From Apodospora peruviana (taxonomy: Eukaryota; Ascomycota; Sordariomycetes; Sordariales; Lasiosphaeriaceae): a stretch of 64,000 nt of DNA. The notes beneath the pieces are model-generated. The model saw only the letters and a program-made list of their open reading frames with translations, did no database searches and had not been told where the DNA came from. A program made the translations under genes and the position numbers. Shown here piece by piece: positions 51,692-63,886 of this stretch (position 1 is its first letter; each line of letters opens with the position of its first letter). The stretch spans positions 62,001 through 126,000 of the forward strand of contig JAUEDM010000010.1 of assembly GCA_033439685.1 (NCBI GenBank), given 5' to 3'.

Positions 51692-54485
51692 TTCGATATA
51701 CCTAGGATAAGAAGCTAACTGGGTTGATTGCGCATCGCGGAAGCTCTCTTTTCGGAGACGGGTCCGTGGTCGTGTCGCGGTGGAAGATCAGCGGAGTAAT
51801 ATACTTTGGTAGACCTAACATGAATCAACAGCAACAGCTTTTTTTTTTGGCAAGAAGATCGAGTGATGTATGACTACGCCTACGTGTTCCTTTGCGAAAG
51901 TTTGGTCAAGCTGACCATTAGATTGAAGCTTGAGCACGCGAAGCTCAAGTGCGGTGGAGATCAACGTCACCCCACATCCACCGAGGTGTGCGGAGAAGCG
52001 ACTACGGAATACTGTAGCGTCGGCTTTGTCTCCGCAAACAACGGTCCCGGGGCACCGATCACCGGAGCAATAGGGGCCGAGGGCCGAGTTTTGAGCTTCC
52101 CACCCGCACCCGACATTGACAGAGGGAGTACATATAGGTACCACTGATCGATTCCATCTAATATCTCCTCGATCAATATGCGATCCTTCAGCTCGAAGAC
52201 CTTTTGATCAGTTATTTTTTGAGACTGAGGCGCCGGATGGCAGAAGTGATTAACGCCACTGCTCGACTGACAGCACCGCATTACGGAAATGTGCAACTGC
52301 CGTTGCGCTGTGTATGGTCGTGTGGTAGGGCTGACTGCGTCCTAACGGTCAAGAGAGTGAGAACCAAAAATTAAATCCCGACATGGGCAGTGATCTACCC
52401 GACACCGATGATCGTTGGTTTTGGTGTTTGGAATTTGTGCTTCGGATGAGAATACAACCACGGTGTAAAGGTCTCATCTCTCAGCTAAACTGCAACCATA
52501 TTTCCATTTCCATCCCCATCTCCATTTTTCAAACTGGTGTTTTACGGCTCACCGCTTGAGAGGTTAGACCATATTCCATTGCAACAATGGCCTTAAAGAA
52601 AGTGAGATGGTTTTGAAGACGAATTCCCAAAAGCCCATTTCTAATGGGCCAAGAGTGTGTTGTCTCACCTGGAACAGACATACCCCCTGATTATCCCCTG
52701 CAGATTGCCGCTTCTCACTGGGCGGGCGGGCTGGCAGTTCCCGATCCCAGCCACCCCGGCTGCAAGGGTCTCCGCTTCTCCAACCCAACGGGTGGAGATG
52801 GTGTGTGTGGGTGATGTGCCGTTGCAGCAGGCTTCTTCCTTTCACCGCTTGGATCACTCGAAAATTTGTTTGGATGAAAAGACCCGGGACCGCACATCGA
52901 GCTTCGAGTTCGGAAACGAAGTATAGGATAGTGGTTCCAGTATACGGCAAACGACAAACGATATCAATACTATAACGGTGGACGTTTAACACACAGAAAG
53001 AGAAAATCCTCGGACAACGCATGCGCGGAAAGTGACGGCGATACGATCTGCTTTGCTCCCAAGCAAGCACAAATGTAACGCCGTGGGACTCTGTGCAACC
53101 ACCACACGGCATTGCAGTTATTGCCTTGTCGAATATAAGCCGTCCAACCACGGCCCGTCGTCGTGATTGTCACGCGGGCTTTCTTCGGGAGCCTTTGGAA
53201 ATTCAAAGTGTTTGTCGGGCCCTGAGAGGGACTGGCGTTGATGATAGGATGACGCGATGACTCGATGATGCGGGAGATCACAAGGGAGAGAGAACTGTTA
53301 TTGTACCGGTATGGCCTCGGCCGACAAAGAACTGCTGGACTCGGTTTTACATTTCGAAGCTGCGTCTCGAACGGATGCGCGCCCCTCACCACCTTGATTC
53401 CTTCCCGTGCATGCCTTAGCTTTCCCCGAACTGGAGGAGAGAGAAAAGGAGCTCTTCATGTTGCACTTGCACTTCACCCGAAGATGGCCTCAACAAGAAG
53501 GTACAGTTCACACTTGACTGTTTTATTTGAGGTCCAGAGGTCCTAATGCAGGCCTTGTTCTTGCCGGCCTACTCCGTGCTCCACTCTACCTCATCCTCCT
53601 GCTGTTCACCTGTCGCACTTCCCGCCATTTCATACATTCAGTATCGTCCTCTCTACTCGTAACTCCTTCCGTCTCTTCTCCTTAAACGCTTTCTCACCCT
53701 GACTCGAGATCGAACCTAAAATGTACAACGGTCAACGGCAGGCTCTACTTGCTTGACTCGGGATCTGGTTGATTCGCGACGACCTCATATCCACGTGCCA
53801 AGACAGAGATCAACAGATGAATGTTCCAAATTCCAACAGCCAGGATCTCTCCACTACAGCCTGATCACGAACCTGCGACGGACCAAAAGCCTCGAACCTG
53901 GAACCCTTTGAAAACGGGAAATCAGATTGGGACGGGCGTTCAAGCCACGCCATCACCTCTCACAAGCTCTCACAAGCTCCAGTTTCCCTGAGCGCCCTGG
54001 TTCACCGTTCCCGAACCCCAAGGACCCCCGGCTGTCAGACACGACTAGCGCCGACTCCCATCCCTGTCCACTCGGCAGCTTTTTTCTCTGCTCTGGTCCG
54101 CCAACCCGCCAATTACGCTTTCCCGTTAACACAGCTTTGGCTAGCTCGGACCACAGGGGGCCGTGTGGTCGTGCAGGCCGGGTGGTCACGCAGTGCAACA
54201 GTGCAGTGGCCGGCTGGAACCTTTTCCCCAGACTCACAGCAAGGCGCAAAATTTACGCCTTCTTTCTTCCTTTCCCCAAACCTGTCCAAAGCCTTGATCC
54301 CGAGTCTAGTTCCAGCATCGCGACTGTTCTTTGCCTGTTTTTTGTGGGCACTTCGCGTTGCTGTTTCGGTGCGGTGCAACGCGCGCCTCTGGTGAGAGGC
54401 TGAGGAGCCCCAGGCGCAGCGCAAAATTTTGGCAGAACCAGTCGTCTTTCGTCGATTTTTTTGAGCTAGAAATCCGGGCGCGAAA
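51692..54485. other. Intergenic region and long 5' flank of RXT3
   Basis: No conserved gene is seen. Pyrimidine-rich tracts and upstream open frames (for example 53927-54403) precede the RXT3 start and may be part of a long 5' UTR with uORFs. Confidence 0.5.
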
Positions 54486-57400
54486 ATGGATCCTCGACAA
54501 CCACCACAACAGCAGCACCCGTTCTCACGGAACAGCGCTCCCTCGCCCTTCAGTCGACCATCATTTCCGCCCGCGACGACATCAGCGCAACCTCCATACC
54601 CGCCTTCTGCTGCCTCCTCACATCCGCCGCCGGCGAGTTCTGCGTATCCCGATCTCCATTCGCGAAAACCCTCCGACCCACCTCCCTACTACGCTCCGCG
54701 ACAATATCCTCCCGAGCCCGGCCCCATGCCACCGCATTCCTCGCATTCCCGACATCAAAGTGCGTCGTCGATAACGTCGGGGCCACCGATGAATCGCGGA
54801 ATGCCACCACCGCTGTCGCCACCGCAGCAGCAGAGTCAGGGCCCGAACACACATCAGATGGGAGGTGGACCATTTGGCTTGCCACCACCGCGACCTCCGG
54901 TTTCGGTCGGTCCACCGACTGCATTCCCAAGAGGTCGCGAGCTGCCTGCACTCGAGTCTCTGACGAGGGCCGCAAGTTCAGGAAGCAGCATGTCGATCTC
55001 GTCGATGCTTGGAGGACCTTCGCCCGCCCGAGAACAACCGGGGCCACCTCAATACGCCCCTGCACAATCCAGTACTGCGCCTGGGCCGCCGTACAGCCAG
55101 TCGATACATGCCTCGCCACGATTGCACTCGACAGCGGCACCGGAATATGTACCCTTCAGGCGGCCACAGACTCCAGAAAGACACAGGCTTTATGACAATC
55201 GTGACCCTAGGGCTAGCGGCGCAGGTTCACCGACGGGCGCTTACAACTCGACGCCAGAGGTCCAAAGATACGGTACACCGCAAGCATACACTCAAAGAGG
55301 CCCTCCTCTGACCGCCGCCGAACGCGACGCGCAAGCGCGCGCTGAACAGGCGCGAGAGCAAGCACGCGTCTCGGGCAGCGCAGTGCCTCCCAGGCCAAAC
55401 AGTCAGCCAAAGGCTTTCCCGAGTGGCCCGCCACCGCGCCCGATGGAAATGGGTAGACCACCACCCAACGATATATACTCGCATCGGGAGGAAATGAGGC
55501 CATCGGAGGAATACAACCCAGAGCGCCCTATCAGAGTGCTGAAATACGAAGACCCGAGGTACATGTCGGAAAGAGAGCGTCAAGAGCGCGAACGTCAGGA
55601 GCGGGAAATGGATATGCGAGAAAGAGAACGCCGAGAAAGAACGATGTCTGGAAGTGAGCCTGGACGGCCACATCCCATGCAAGAGTATGCGCGGCAGATG
55701 GAACAGAGGCCCCCACCGCAAGCCTACAACCGGCCTCCAGATCCGCGGGATCAAGGGCATTGGCAGAGGCCGAGCTACGATCAACCAAGAGCGCCCTACG
55801 ACCCTGCTGGCCATCTTCCCAGACATCAGGAGTATCCGGTGACCACAGCGCCACATTACACCGGACATCCTTCGTACGCGCAGGCTCCAATGGAGCGCTA
55901 TCTTCCCACTTCACATCCACCCCATCAGCACGGAATTCCTCCGCCTGGTCCAACCCCAGGGCAGGGATACGAGGCCTCGGAACAGCAGAGGTTGAATATG
56001 ATGCACCTTGATCGCCAACATCACCAGCAGCAACAGCTACAGCAACAGCATCTACACCAGCAGCAGCAACAACAACACCAGCAGCAGCAGCATCACCAAC
56101 ATCAACCTGGGCGGAGTAGGGAAGAGGCTGCCGTCCCTCCGCCCTCGGTCGCGTATGGCGGTATTGGGACAGGCGTGATGTACGATTCGCCACGGAATCG
56201 CAATATGGACGAGATGTCTGCACAACCTGGTCAACCACGCAACTTGCTGGGGGTCCAGGAGATCAACCGCAAGGGGCGCATTAGTCCTCTGCCCCAGGCA
56301 GTTCAAGGTGCCCAGCCCCAGCTTGCTGGCCCCACCGGTGAGCCTAGCATAAAGAGCGAGTTTGGCCGCATGTTCTCGGGGATTGGCACTGGAGTTGGCA
56401 ACATATCTAGCCCAGCCCCGCTCGGGGCTCAGCTTCCATTTGGTGGTGCTGGGTTGCTTCGACGAGAAGATTCGGACGGCACCCCACAAGAAATGGCTGT
56501 GGACACTCCGGCGAAGGGACCAACTAGGGGCAAGCGGAGGAAGTTGAAAGACGATGATTCCAGGAATGATGATGAGAATACGGGCAGATTGACGCCAATA
56601 GGCGGACGGGCCAAAAAGGCCAAGACGCACGGCCACCACCACCACCAGTATGCCGCAGGTCCGTTTCTTGAGAGATCACAATTAGCTAACTTATCTAGTC
56701 ATCACCACCATCATCATCATCACGACTTGAGTCAGGGAATGTCGCCTGCTCTACCAGGAAACACCCCATTCAAAGCAGTCAAAGACGCTATACCCGTGCC
56801 GTCGCCGACCACTGGCCTACCCAAGGAATCATTGGCCCATGCAGCCCCTCGCTCTACTCCAGCGAATCGCACACCAAGTGCCAAGGCGGTCCTGGCACCT
56901 CCTCCCAGCCCCCCTCCTGTGGTTATTCCCAAACCGAAGCTTATCGTGTCGTCGAGAGCTGTCTTGGACAGTGTGGCAGACCGCCCGAGAACGCATCTTG
57001 GAGATGTTGTGTACGAGCAAAAGCTGAAGCCCGCAAGATTACATGATCCGCGTACCGGTCGCCCGCCCCGTCAGGGCTACTCTTCCAACCCGATCCCGCT
57101 GCCTTGGGACCTGATCAGAGACAACGAAGGTTGTACGTTGACGGTGAAGATTGGGAAGCAGTATCTTACACCGACAGTACGAGAGGAAATCACTTCCAGA
57201 AGAGCCGTGTGGGGAACAGATGTCTACACGGATGACTCAGACGTTATTGCGGCGTGCATCCATGCTGGCTGGATCAGGGGCGAGTGGCCCGAGGACGTGG
57301 ATGTTGAGCTCTTGGGGCTGGATGAGGACTTTAACTTGACAGGTGTTCCGGAGCCAGCTACCAAAGGCCGGCGCAACAGGAACGGAACCCAGGCTGCAGC

Positions 57401-58547
57401 GGCTGCGGCGGCTGCTGCTGCTGCTGCTGCTGCTGCCGCCGAGAAATCAGCATTGACCACAAAGCTGACAGAACCGCTGAAGAGCGGCCCGATGCGGGTC
57501 CCTGAAAACCGAGATCTCCACGTCGATTTGTTGATTCTGCCGAGACTGGAGAAGTACGCCTCGTCGACACGGTTTGGGATCAAGAGCCGTCAGTGGGGAG
57601 GTGTTATCACTACACCAGCTGTCGATGGCGAGGAGACAGCAATGAGGCATAGAACGGAAGTGAAGCACGACGGCATCAGTTTCATGATTACTGGGATCCG
57701 ATGGGTCATGAATGGAGGGGCCGCGCAGGACCGGTTGCGCGGCAAGGCTAGGCGGGAGAGGATCCGGAAGGCTTTGAGGGAGGTCGAGCTTGGGCCTGCG
57801 TGGGGCGGTGGCCGCTCGAACGCGAGCACTGTTAACGGTGGGAGCAGCGGGAGTGATGGTGGGAGGATGACAGAGGTGACTACCGCGGTGCAGGGCGAGA
57901 AGAAGGTGGAGACCCCTGGCGGAGGTGGTTGGTGGAAACCGCAGACGACCTCGGGGTCCGGGAAGTCACCTGCTACTGCCAGTGACGGAGATAAGGAGAA
58001 CCGCCCTGTGCCTGTGTCTGTGCAGGAGAGTGCTCCTGATGCTGGGCCGGCGGGGGACAAGGAAGCGGAGAAAGAGGCGACAGAGCCTGTTAGTCAGGTT
58101 GTTGAGATGGTTGATGTTGATGTTGCTGAACAGGCGGCGGAGAAGGGCGTAGGAGGAGAGGTGCAGAAGGTGGACAGTGACATTCCGACTGCTGTTCCCG
58201 ATACTCCGGCCTCGCCGTCAGCCAAGGAGAAAGAAGTGGTTGCTGGCCAGGTTGGTGGCGAGGAGGAAAGAGAGACGGCCCTGAAGGAGAAGGAGGCCTC
58301 ACCGACAGTGGCTGTTGCCGCGGATGTTCCAGCGGAATTGGAGTCGGCGACCGCAGGGGAGGAAATGCCGCCTGCACCGGTACCTGTATTTGTGCCACCG
58401 TTTGCGGTCGTGACAGCCGATGGGGAAAAGGAGGAGAAGAAGCAAGATGAGCCGATGGCAGAGGTAGCTGTTGATGGTACGAAAGAGCTTGAAGCTGATA
58501 CCAAAGCTGACGACGCTGAACCCGAACTTGCCCCGGTTGACGGTTGA
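54486..58547 (+). CDS. RXT3: Rxt3-domain subunit of the Rpd3L histone deacetylase complex, 1353 aa
   Basis: A single intact exon. The conserved Rxt3 domain (PF08642) lies at about residues 810-1100: THLGDVVYEQKLKPARLHDP, NPIPLPWDLI, YTDDSDVIAACIHAGWIRGE and, after an insertion, DLHVDLLILPRLEKYASSTR and KSRQWGGVIT. Rxt3 is a core-genome component of the large Rpd3 deacetylase complex acting in the nucleus. The fungal version is much longer than the yeast one. It has a proline/glutamine-rich N-terminus, an RERQERERQ charged helix (about 360), Q/H runs from CAG/CAA repeats (56030-56110), a His run (56700-56725), an Ala run inserted in the domain (57392-57440), and an acidic C-terminus. Confidence 0.92.
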   Translation: MDPRQPPQQQHPFSRNSAPSPFSRPSFPPATTSAQPPYPPSAASSHPPPASSAYPDLHSRKPSDPPPYYAPRQYPPEPGPMPPHSSHSRHQSASSITSGPPMNRGMPPPLSPPQQQSQGPNTHQMGGGPFGLPPPRPPVSVGPPTAFPRGRELPALESLTRAASSGSSMSISSMLGGPSPAREQPGPPQYAPAQSSTAPGPPYSQSIHASPRLHSTAAPEYVPFRRPQTPERHRLYDNRDPRASGAGSPTGAYNSTPEVQRYGTPQAYTQRGPPLTAAERDAQARAEQAREQARVSGSAVPPRPNSQPKAFPSGPPPRPMEMGRPPPNDIYSHREEMRPSEEYNPERPIRVLKYEDPRYMSERERQERERQEREMDMRERERRERTMSGSEPGRPHPMQEYARQMEQRPPPQAYNRPPDPRDQGHWQRPSYDQPRAPYDPAGHLPRHQEYPVTTAPHYTGHPSYAQAPMERYLPTSHPPHQHGIPPPGPTPGQGYEASEQQRLNMMHLDRQHHQQQQLQQQHLHQQQQQQHQQQQHHQHQPGRSREEAAVPPPSVAYGGIGTGVMYDSPRNRNMDEMSAQPGQPRNLLGVQEINRKGRISPLPQAVQGAQPQLAGPTGEPSIKSEFGRMFSGIGTGVGNISSPAPLGAQLPFGGAGLLRREDSDGTPQEMAVDTPAKGPTRGKRRKLKDDDSRNDDENTGRLTPIGGRAKKAKTHGHHHHQYAAGPFLERSQLANLSSHHHHHHHHDLSQGMSPALPGNTPFKAVKDAIPVPSPTTGLPKESLAHAAPRSTPANRTPSAKAVLAPPPSPPPVVIPKPKLIVSSRAVLDSVADRPRTHLGDVVYEQKLKPARLHDPRTGRPPRQGYSSNPIPLPWDLIRDNEGCTLTVKIGKQYLTPTVREEITSRRAVWGTDVYTDDSDVIAACIHAGWIRGEWPEDVDVELLGLDEDFNLTGVPEPATKGRRNRNGTQAAAAAAAAAAAAAAAAEKSALTTKLTEPLKSGPMRVPENRDLHVDLLILPRLEKYASSTRFGIKSRQWGGVITTPAVDGEETAMRHRTEVKHDGISFMITGIRWVMNGGAAQDRLRGKARRERIRKALREVELGPAWGGGRSNASTVNGGSSGSDGGRMTEVTTAVQGEKKVETPGGGGWWKPQTTSGSGKSPATASDGDKENRPVPVSVQESAPDAGPAGDKEAEKEATEPVSQVVEMVDVDVAEQAAEKGVGGEVQKVDSDIPTAVPDTPASPSAKEKEVVAGQVGGEEERETALKEKEASPTVAVAADVPAELESATAGEEMPPAPVPVFVPPFAVVTADGEKEEKKQDEPMAEVAVDGTKELEADTKADDAEPELAPVDG

Positions 58548-59296
58548 GAACCCTTCTACTCTACCATCGAGGCTGCGTCTTTTGCTATTTTTCTTCTGTT
58601 GGTCATGGTCATGGCGCCCCAAGTCACTCAGCTTTGCTACATTTGTCTTTGTTTACTTCTGTTCTGGCACACTTTGATACCTCTTTTGCTTGATGCATAG
58701 TTTTGGGGGATTAGGTAGTTCTTTTATTTATTTGTTCCTCGGTCGGATGTGTTTGGGGTACTGTTGTTCTTGTATCCGTTTGTCTATAATCAATTACCTT
58801 ACCCACCCTCAATCGTTATGGGCGTCTGTCTTTACTTTTGTGTTTGTGTGGGTGACTCAGCATACATTGCGTCTTTTTTCCTGGATGGAATTATAAGGGA
58901 CTTGAAAATATCCGGTTAGGTAGATACCATAGCATAGCACAGGCAAGATAGAAGTAGTATAGCGTTATTCTCTTTTGTTCTTACAGGGCAAATAGACATG
59001 TATGGTTTTACATTATGATACAACCCCCTAGTCTTCTCAACTGTTTTTGCTGGTGGCGGTATGCTATATACGGTATATGTACGTATCTTCGTCCAAAGTT
59101 CGCCTCCTTTCCCGCCGTGTTCATCCGTCTGTTGTGTTTCTCGGTGAGCCAGGGGTCAACCCGTCCCTGATAAACACAACCCCGGGTCGAACCAGGGTAG
59201 AGGGACGTAGGTGCCTAGACTGGGGGAGACACAACTCGTCTCTGTTGCAACCCGAACCTCCGGGTGCGGCATTGTCCCATTTATAGGTCAGAGTCT
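58548..59296. other. 3' flanks of two convergent genes
   Basis: No gene is seen between RXT3 and the SDHAF4 gene. T-rich stretches fit 3' UTRs and polyadenylation. Confidence 0.5.
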
Positions 59297-59755
59297 TTAA
59301 AAGTCTGTCACCCGCCCATTATAGCTCCAATCGCCACTCCCTCCCCAGCGCAGAGGCTCATTCTTCGGCCCGCCGACCTCGCCGGTCTTGGGGTTTTTCT
59401 CGCCTTCGAACTCGGGCGGCGCGCCCTTGCGGATGCCGCCGCTCATCGTCACCATGCCATCTCCTTGTACCGGTTCTGGTTCCGTTTGTGTTTCGGTGGA
59501 TGACGGTGTCGAGGCGTGTCGGGATGTTGATGTTGATGGGGTCGTAGTTTGTGTGTGGGAATGCAGTTGTGCTTCGGCGGCGCGTTGGAGACGCTCGAAT
59601 TCCTGCTGCTGTTCGGCTGGTAGGCGCGGAGGGGAGGGGCGTTCTTGGAGGAAGGAGGATGCGAATCTCGCCGTGCTTGCGAAGGGGCGGGTGGCGGATC
59701 TTTGCGAGGAGACGAGTGCTCCTCGGAAAGTGGTGATGATTCTTTGCGACGCCAT
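59297..59755 (-). CDS. SDH8: Succinate dehydrogenase assembly factor 4 (Sdh8-like), 152 aa
   Basis: I start at 59755 (MASQRIITTFRGALVSSQRS) because it opens an Arg/Ser-rich mitochondrial presequence; the frame is open upstream but has no such signal. The C-terminus carries the SDHAF4/DUF1674 signature (PF07896): GGIRKGAPPEFEGEKNPKTG, then NEPLRWGGSGDWSYNGRVTDF-type ending with invariant W and G-RVTDF. This factor binds the flavinylated Sdh1 subunit in the matrix and helps complex II assembly. The middle is a Ser/Thr/Gln-rich linker. A single exon with no defect visible. Confidence 0.92.
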   Translation of the reverse strand: MASQRIITTFRGALVSSQRSATRPFASTARFASSFLQERPSPPRLPAEQQQEFERLQRAAEAQLHSHTQTTTPSTSTSRHASTPSSTETQTEPEPVQGDGMVTMSGGIRKGAPPEFEGEKNPKTGEVGGPKNEPLRWGGSGDWSYNGRVTDF

Positions 59756-61925
59756 TTTCAGGGGGTGTCTGTTTGTTTGTTGTCTGTTGTCGCGGATGGA
59801 AGACGGTATGTAGGTAAGGTGTGCGCTGAGAAATCCACAAGTCGCGAAGAGGATGGCCACTGGTTCAACGACGGCCAGCCGCGGGTCGCTGCGGCGCGGG
59901 TCTTTTTTCCTGGTCGGTTCTTGGCGGTAGGTACACACAATGTGTCGGAATGGTATTTGGAAATTCAACAAAGAACACCCACAGTTAACTGAATCTGAAC
60001 TTTGATTTGATGTCTTGGCTGCACCAGTGAGGCAGTGTCGATGGTGAGGATGCAGACAACCCAAAATTCTTTGCAGGTCAAGCAGGTCGTTGAATGGCAA
60101 CCTACGGATACCGAACCCATGACGGAACTGTCGCCATCATCGGCTTGAAAGCGGCTGGATTCGGAAGCCATCGGAACAGCGGGGATCGCGTTTGTGTGGG
60201 GCGGAAAGAAAGCTTGAAGTGCCGGGGTCTCTTCAGCAGGGGCAACTGGGTTGCGGGCAGGCAAGTTCCCCACGCTTGTCTCCGATTGTTCAGGGTACGC
60301 CCCCGAACCTTCCCCGGGTCCAGCCAGCCGCAGCGTTGAGACCTGCCAGCCCAGGGCAGTCACCCATGGTTCCGCTCCTAACGATCCGCAACGTGGAAGG
60401 TGCAACTGAGATGAAGGTTGAAGACTGGCAGGAACGAGCCATGGGAGGGAAGCGAGGAGATATCTGAAGGAGTGAGATCGCATTCTCCGAGGTGCCTTCA
60501 GATTTTTATTCTGGTCAGCAATGGGCCGATTCGATCCCCACGACCTTCCCCCGAACGGAAATGGAATTTCAAACATCATCTAATTTTCGGTCGTTCTTTT
60601 GGTATTTCACCCGTCCACCTTCTTAAACCTGGCCAAGATTTCGACAAAGTCATGCAGACGGGTACTTGCTTGCGTTTGTTCAATCCACATCCGCCGACTC
60701 CCTTTCTAACTTTCTCGCCGTCGATATCCCAGCGCCCTCGGCACCGGGGACCGTCAAGCCGCGTCGTCCACTTGCCCGCGATTGCCGATAAGTAGTTATT
60801 GAGTTTGTACCAAGACTGACTGGCCTGGGCGGCGGACCTATGGCATCGACCACGAACAATCATGCACCAGGGTCGCGCCCCTGTTGTACTCAAAATAAAT
60901 ATACATATTACGCCCACCATGTTGCCTCCTGACGTCCCCATGGCCCCCGCGCGACAATCTTAAGGAAGTCCCGTCATTTCGACCCGGTTAGCTGCCTCTG
61001 GGACGGGAAGGATGCGGCCTTTCTCCTTTTCTCCCTGATTCCGTGCTTTGGTGCCACAACCGAGCCCGCGTCTCACACGTCGCATCCAAAATACCAAATT
61101 CCAAACGCCATCTTCAGAGCTTGCATGCGAGCCCAACACCTCATCCCATTTGAAGCCTAAGGAGTGCCCGGCGATATGTCGCTTGATTGGCTTAAACTTG
61201 GCCCATTTCATCGTCATCAGAGTCTGGCGACGTGGAGCCTCGTGAAGGCACCCAAGTACATACCGACAGACTGTCAGACAAGTTGTAACTCTCAAAAGCG
61301 GATATGGGCATGGCCGCATGGCGGTGACCTGTGAGCGCGGGAGACAGGACTAGCAGGCTATGTGTCGTCGCCCATGCGCCGCCTAAATAGAGAGCCAGAG
61401 GTCATGCCGCCGTGCTGCCAATCAGCGGATGGCTGCCTTATCATCCTAAAGCCAGAGGAGCGGCTGCTGCTGGGCACAGGCGAAAAGGGACCGGCCTAGA
61501 GCCTAGTGAAGCTCCAACAGCAACCAGGGAAGTACTGAAAGGGGTGGAGGCGACCAAGTACTGTACCGTACTTGCGGCTGGCCGTTGTATCCCCGCACAA
61601 GGATCCAAGAGCGCATGTGAGCAACAGGCCCCCAGAACGAGCATGGGTGTCGAGCGATCACCACCATCAACGATCCCAAGATCCACACGAACCGTCATCC
61701 CTTTCCCATCCCAGGACCTTGAGCTGTCCCTTACATGACCGCTTGTCTGCTCGGTCGCTCGTTTCCCTGCCACCGAACACAAACAGCTCGACACACCCAT
61801 CTGCCCGACAATGCGCCATTCATGGCATCGATCAAGCAGCCGATCTTAACGTTTCTGCAAGCGAACCTGGCCCCGCACTTGCGCTCCGTTGATGAGCCCC
61901 TCTGCGCGGCACGCGGCAGTCGACG
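59756..61925. other. Divergent intergenic region (2.2 kb)
   Basis: Nothing recognised. It should contain promoters for SDHAF4 (-) and the kinase gene (+). Open frames here (for example 61412-61738) have no domain support. Confidence 0.5.
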
Positions 61926-63886
61926 ATGGCCGAAGACTACTACGACGACGCTGGACAGACGGCGCCCCAACCTCCTAGGTTCGTGATGGTGCCGTTGAAT
62001 TCCGCGGCGAGGAAGGCGATCGAGCATGTCAGAAACAAGTACTGGCAATACCAGTTCGAAAACAATACGTTTGGTCTGTGGATAGACTTCTCAGACCCCG
62101 AAAAACAGGTGTACTCATTGGGACGTGGTGAGGGATGCGACATCTACCTCCCGGACAGAGATAGGAGATACCAGATCTCCGAGTATCATGCTTCATTCGA
62201 AGTCGTGGAGCAGACGGGCGCCGTGTTATTATTCGACCGTTCCTCGCATCGGACCACCGAGCCCATGTCGGTCAATAACACCTTCACTGTGAAGTATCGC
62301 AAGGATGCCAACTCTGTCCTGGTCGCTCAAGGCATCAACACGCGCATCGCCTTTGGTCGCGACAGGTACTACCAGTTCGAACTGCAGTGGCACTCGGATG
62401 GCATGTATCACTTCCCCGACAAGGAAGAGCCGTACGCCATGGGACCGAAAAATTCTCGCGCCAAAAAATACGTTCAGGCCGACAAGATCGGTGGCGGTGC
62501 GTACGGAAATGTTTATCGTTGTCTGGATGCCACAACCGGAACCATCATGGCTGTCAAGAAATTCCACAACATGACTGGCAAGAATCTGGATTTTGCGACG
62601 CGAGAGATTGCCAATCTTTTTCGGATCAACAAGTCGTCGTCGATTCACCATGTAAGTCCCTGCCCAAAACGCCCCCTTCTCCTCAGGGCTCCGCTCAATC
62701 CCTGTCCATTCCAGCGATCAGCTGACAGCGACCGACTTGCACCACGACACAGGATCATATTCTCCAAGTCCTTGACTACGCCGGCGGCGGCAAAGACGAC
62801 AATTGGGGCGAGATTTTTATGCCCCTGATGGAGGGCAACTTGAAGACCTTGGTTGAGAAGGCGGATGGCATCGACGATTGGGGTGTATCGAACATCGTCC
62901 TGCGACAGATGCTGCTCGCCCTCGACTGCATCGCCTCACACAAAATCGTCCACCGCGATATCAAGCCCGAAAACATTTTGTGGCAATACGACTCCAACAA
63001 TGACTACCACTTCTGTCTGGGTGATTTTGGTCTGTCCAATGACCCGCTCAAGGCCAGAACGGTTGCCGGCACCGAGCCGTTCATGGCCCCTGAGGTTTAT
63101 CACAGACAGGCACAAACGACAAAGGTCGACATTTGGTCGCTGTTCTCCACCGTGGTTTGGGTGCGGAATACAAGTAATTTCCGCAACCTGTGTGGCAAGT
63201 ACGGCGCAAAGGATATCCACTCATGGCTGGTGAGCATATCGAAGGGACCAGGGTACGAGAATATCAGGGGCATGGCTAGCGTAAACCCAAAGAAAAGGCC
63301 CTCGGCGGCACAACAGCTCGCCATACTGGACTCTGCAGGAGAGGAGTACAACGAGGCAGGAGGGTATGGCGATCCCTCTATATACGGTGGGGATATTGGC
63401 AGTGGTGGGGAAGACTTGGAGGACGATCTCGGTAGCCACTTCAACCGGGCCATGAATCTAGGAGAGGAGTCCGAGCCGGTCAATGATTCTGGCTACGCAC
63501 AGGGCGGCGACGAGATGACGTCCCCCGAGATGCCGTATTACGAGCCTTACGTATCTGGCCTGATGGAAAGCTATCCATGGGAGCCAGAGGGTGGCCCGAG
63601 CAAGAAATATGCCCCTGGGCCTCCTCGGGATCCGGAGGTGAGCATTTCTTTTGGCGCAAGTTTAAGTTTGTGTCAGAGGAGACTAACTTCGAGTGATTTG
63701 ATACAGGCATGGGTTGCACAATATGAGAACGCGTATGCCCCACCAGAGGAAGGCGGCGGTAGTGGTGGGGGCAGTGGCGGGCAGACCGAGGTGCCGGAGA
63801 TGTGGACGGCCAGGCCATTGGTCACGGAGGAGGAGCCAGCGCATCGGGAGTCTCGTCGGAAGCAGAAGGGCAAATACAAACACTGA
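61926..63886 (+). CDS. FHA-domain Ser/Thr protein kinase, 596 aa
   Basis: Exons 61926-62651, 62753-63637 and 63707-63886 join in phase (1791 nt). The FHA domain spans roughly residues 35-145 (SLGRGEGCDIYLPD, ISEYHASFEV). The kinase domain starts near residue 180 with IGGGAYGNVYR and the lysine in MAVKKF. It contains HRDIKPEN, GDFGLS, GTEPFMAPEVY and DIWSLFSTVVW, so catalytic residues are intact. The C-terminal region is low-complexity with an acidic part and ends in a basic KQKGKYKH. The last intron is 69 nt, divisible by three and without a stop in frame, so a retained form would still be read through (619 aa). An FHA-kinase arrangement resembles Rad53/Chk2-like layout, but with a different order and context; the pathway is unknown. 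Confidence 0.9.

Noticed and set aside
53927..54403. 158-codon frame before RXT3
   Set aside because: No domain; overlaps other open frames on both strands; more likely 5' UTR of RXT3.
59140..59290. Possible tRNA (GGTTCGACC-like B box on the minus strand)
   Set aside because: No acceptor stem or anticodon arm can be paired around it.
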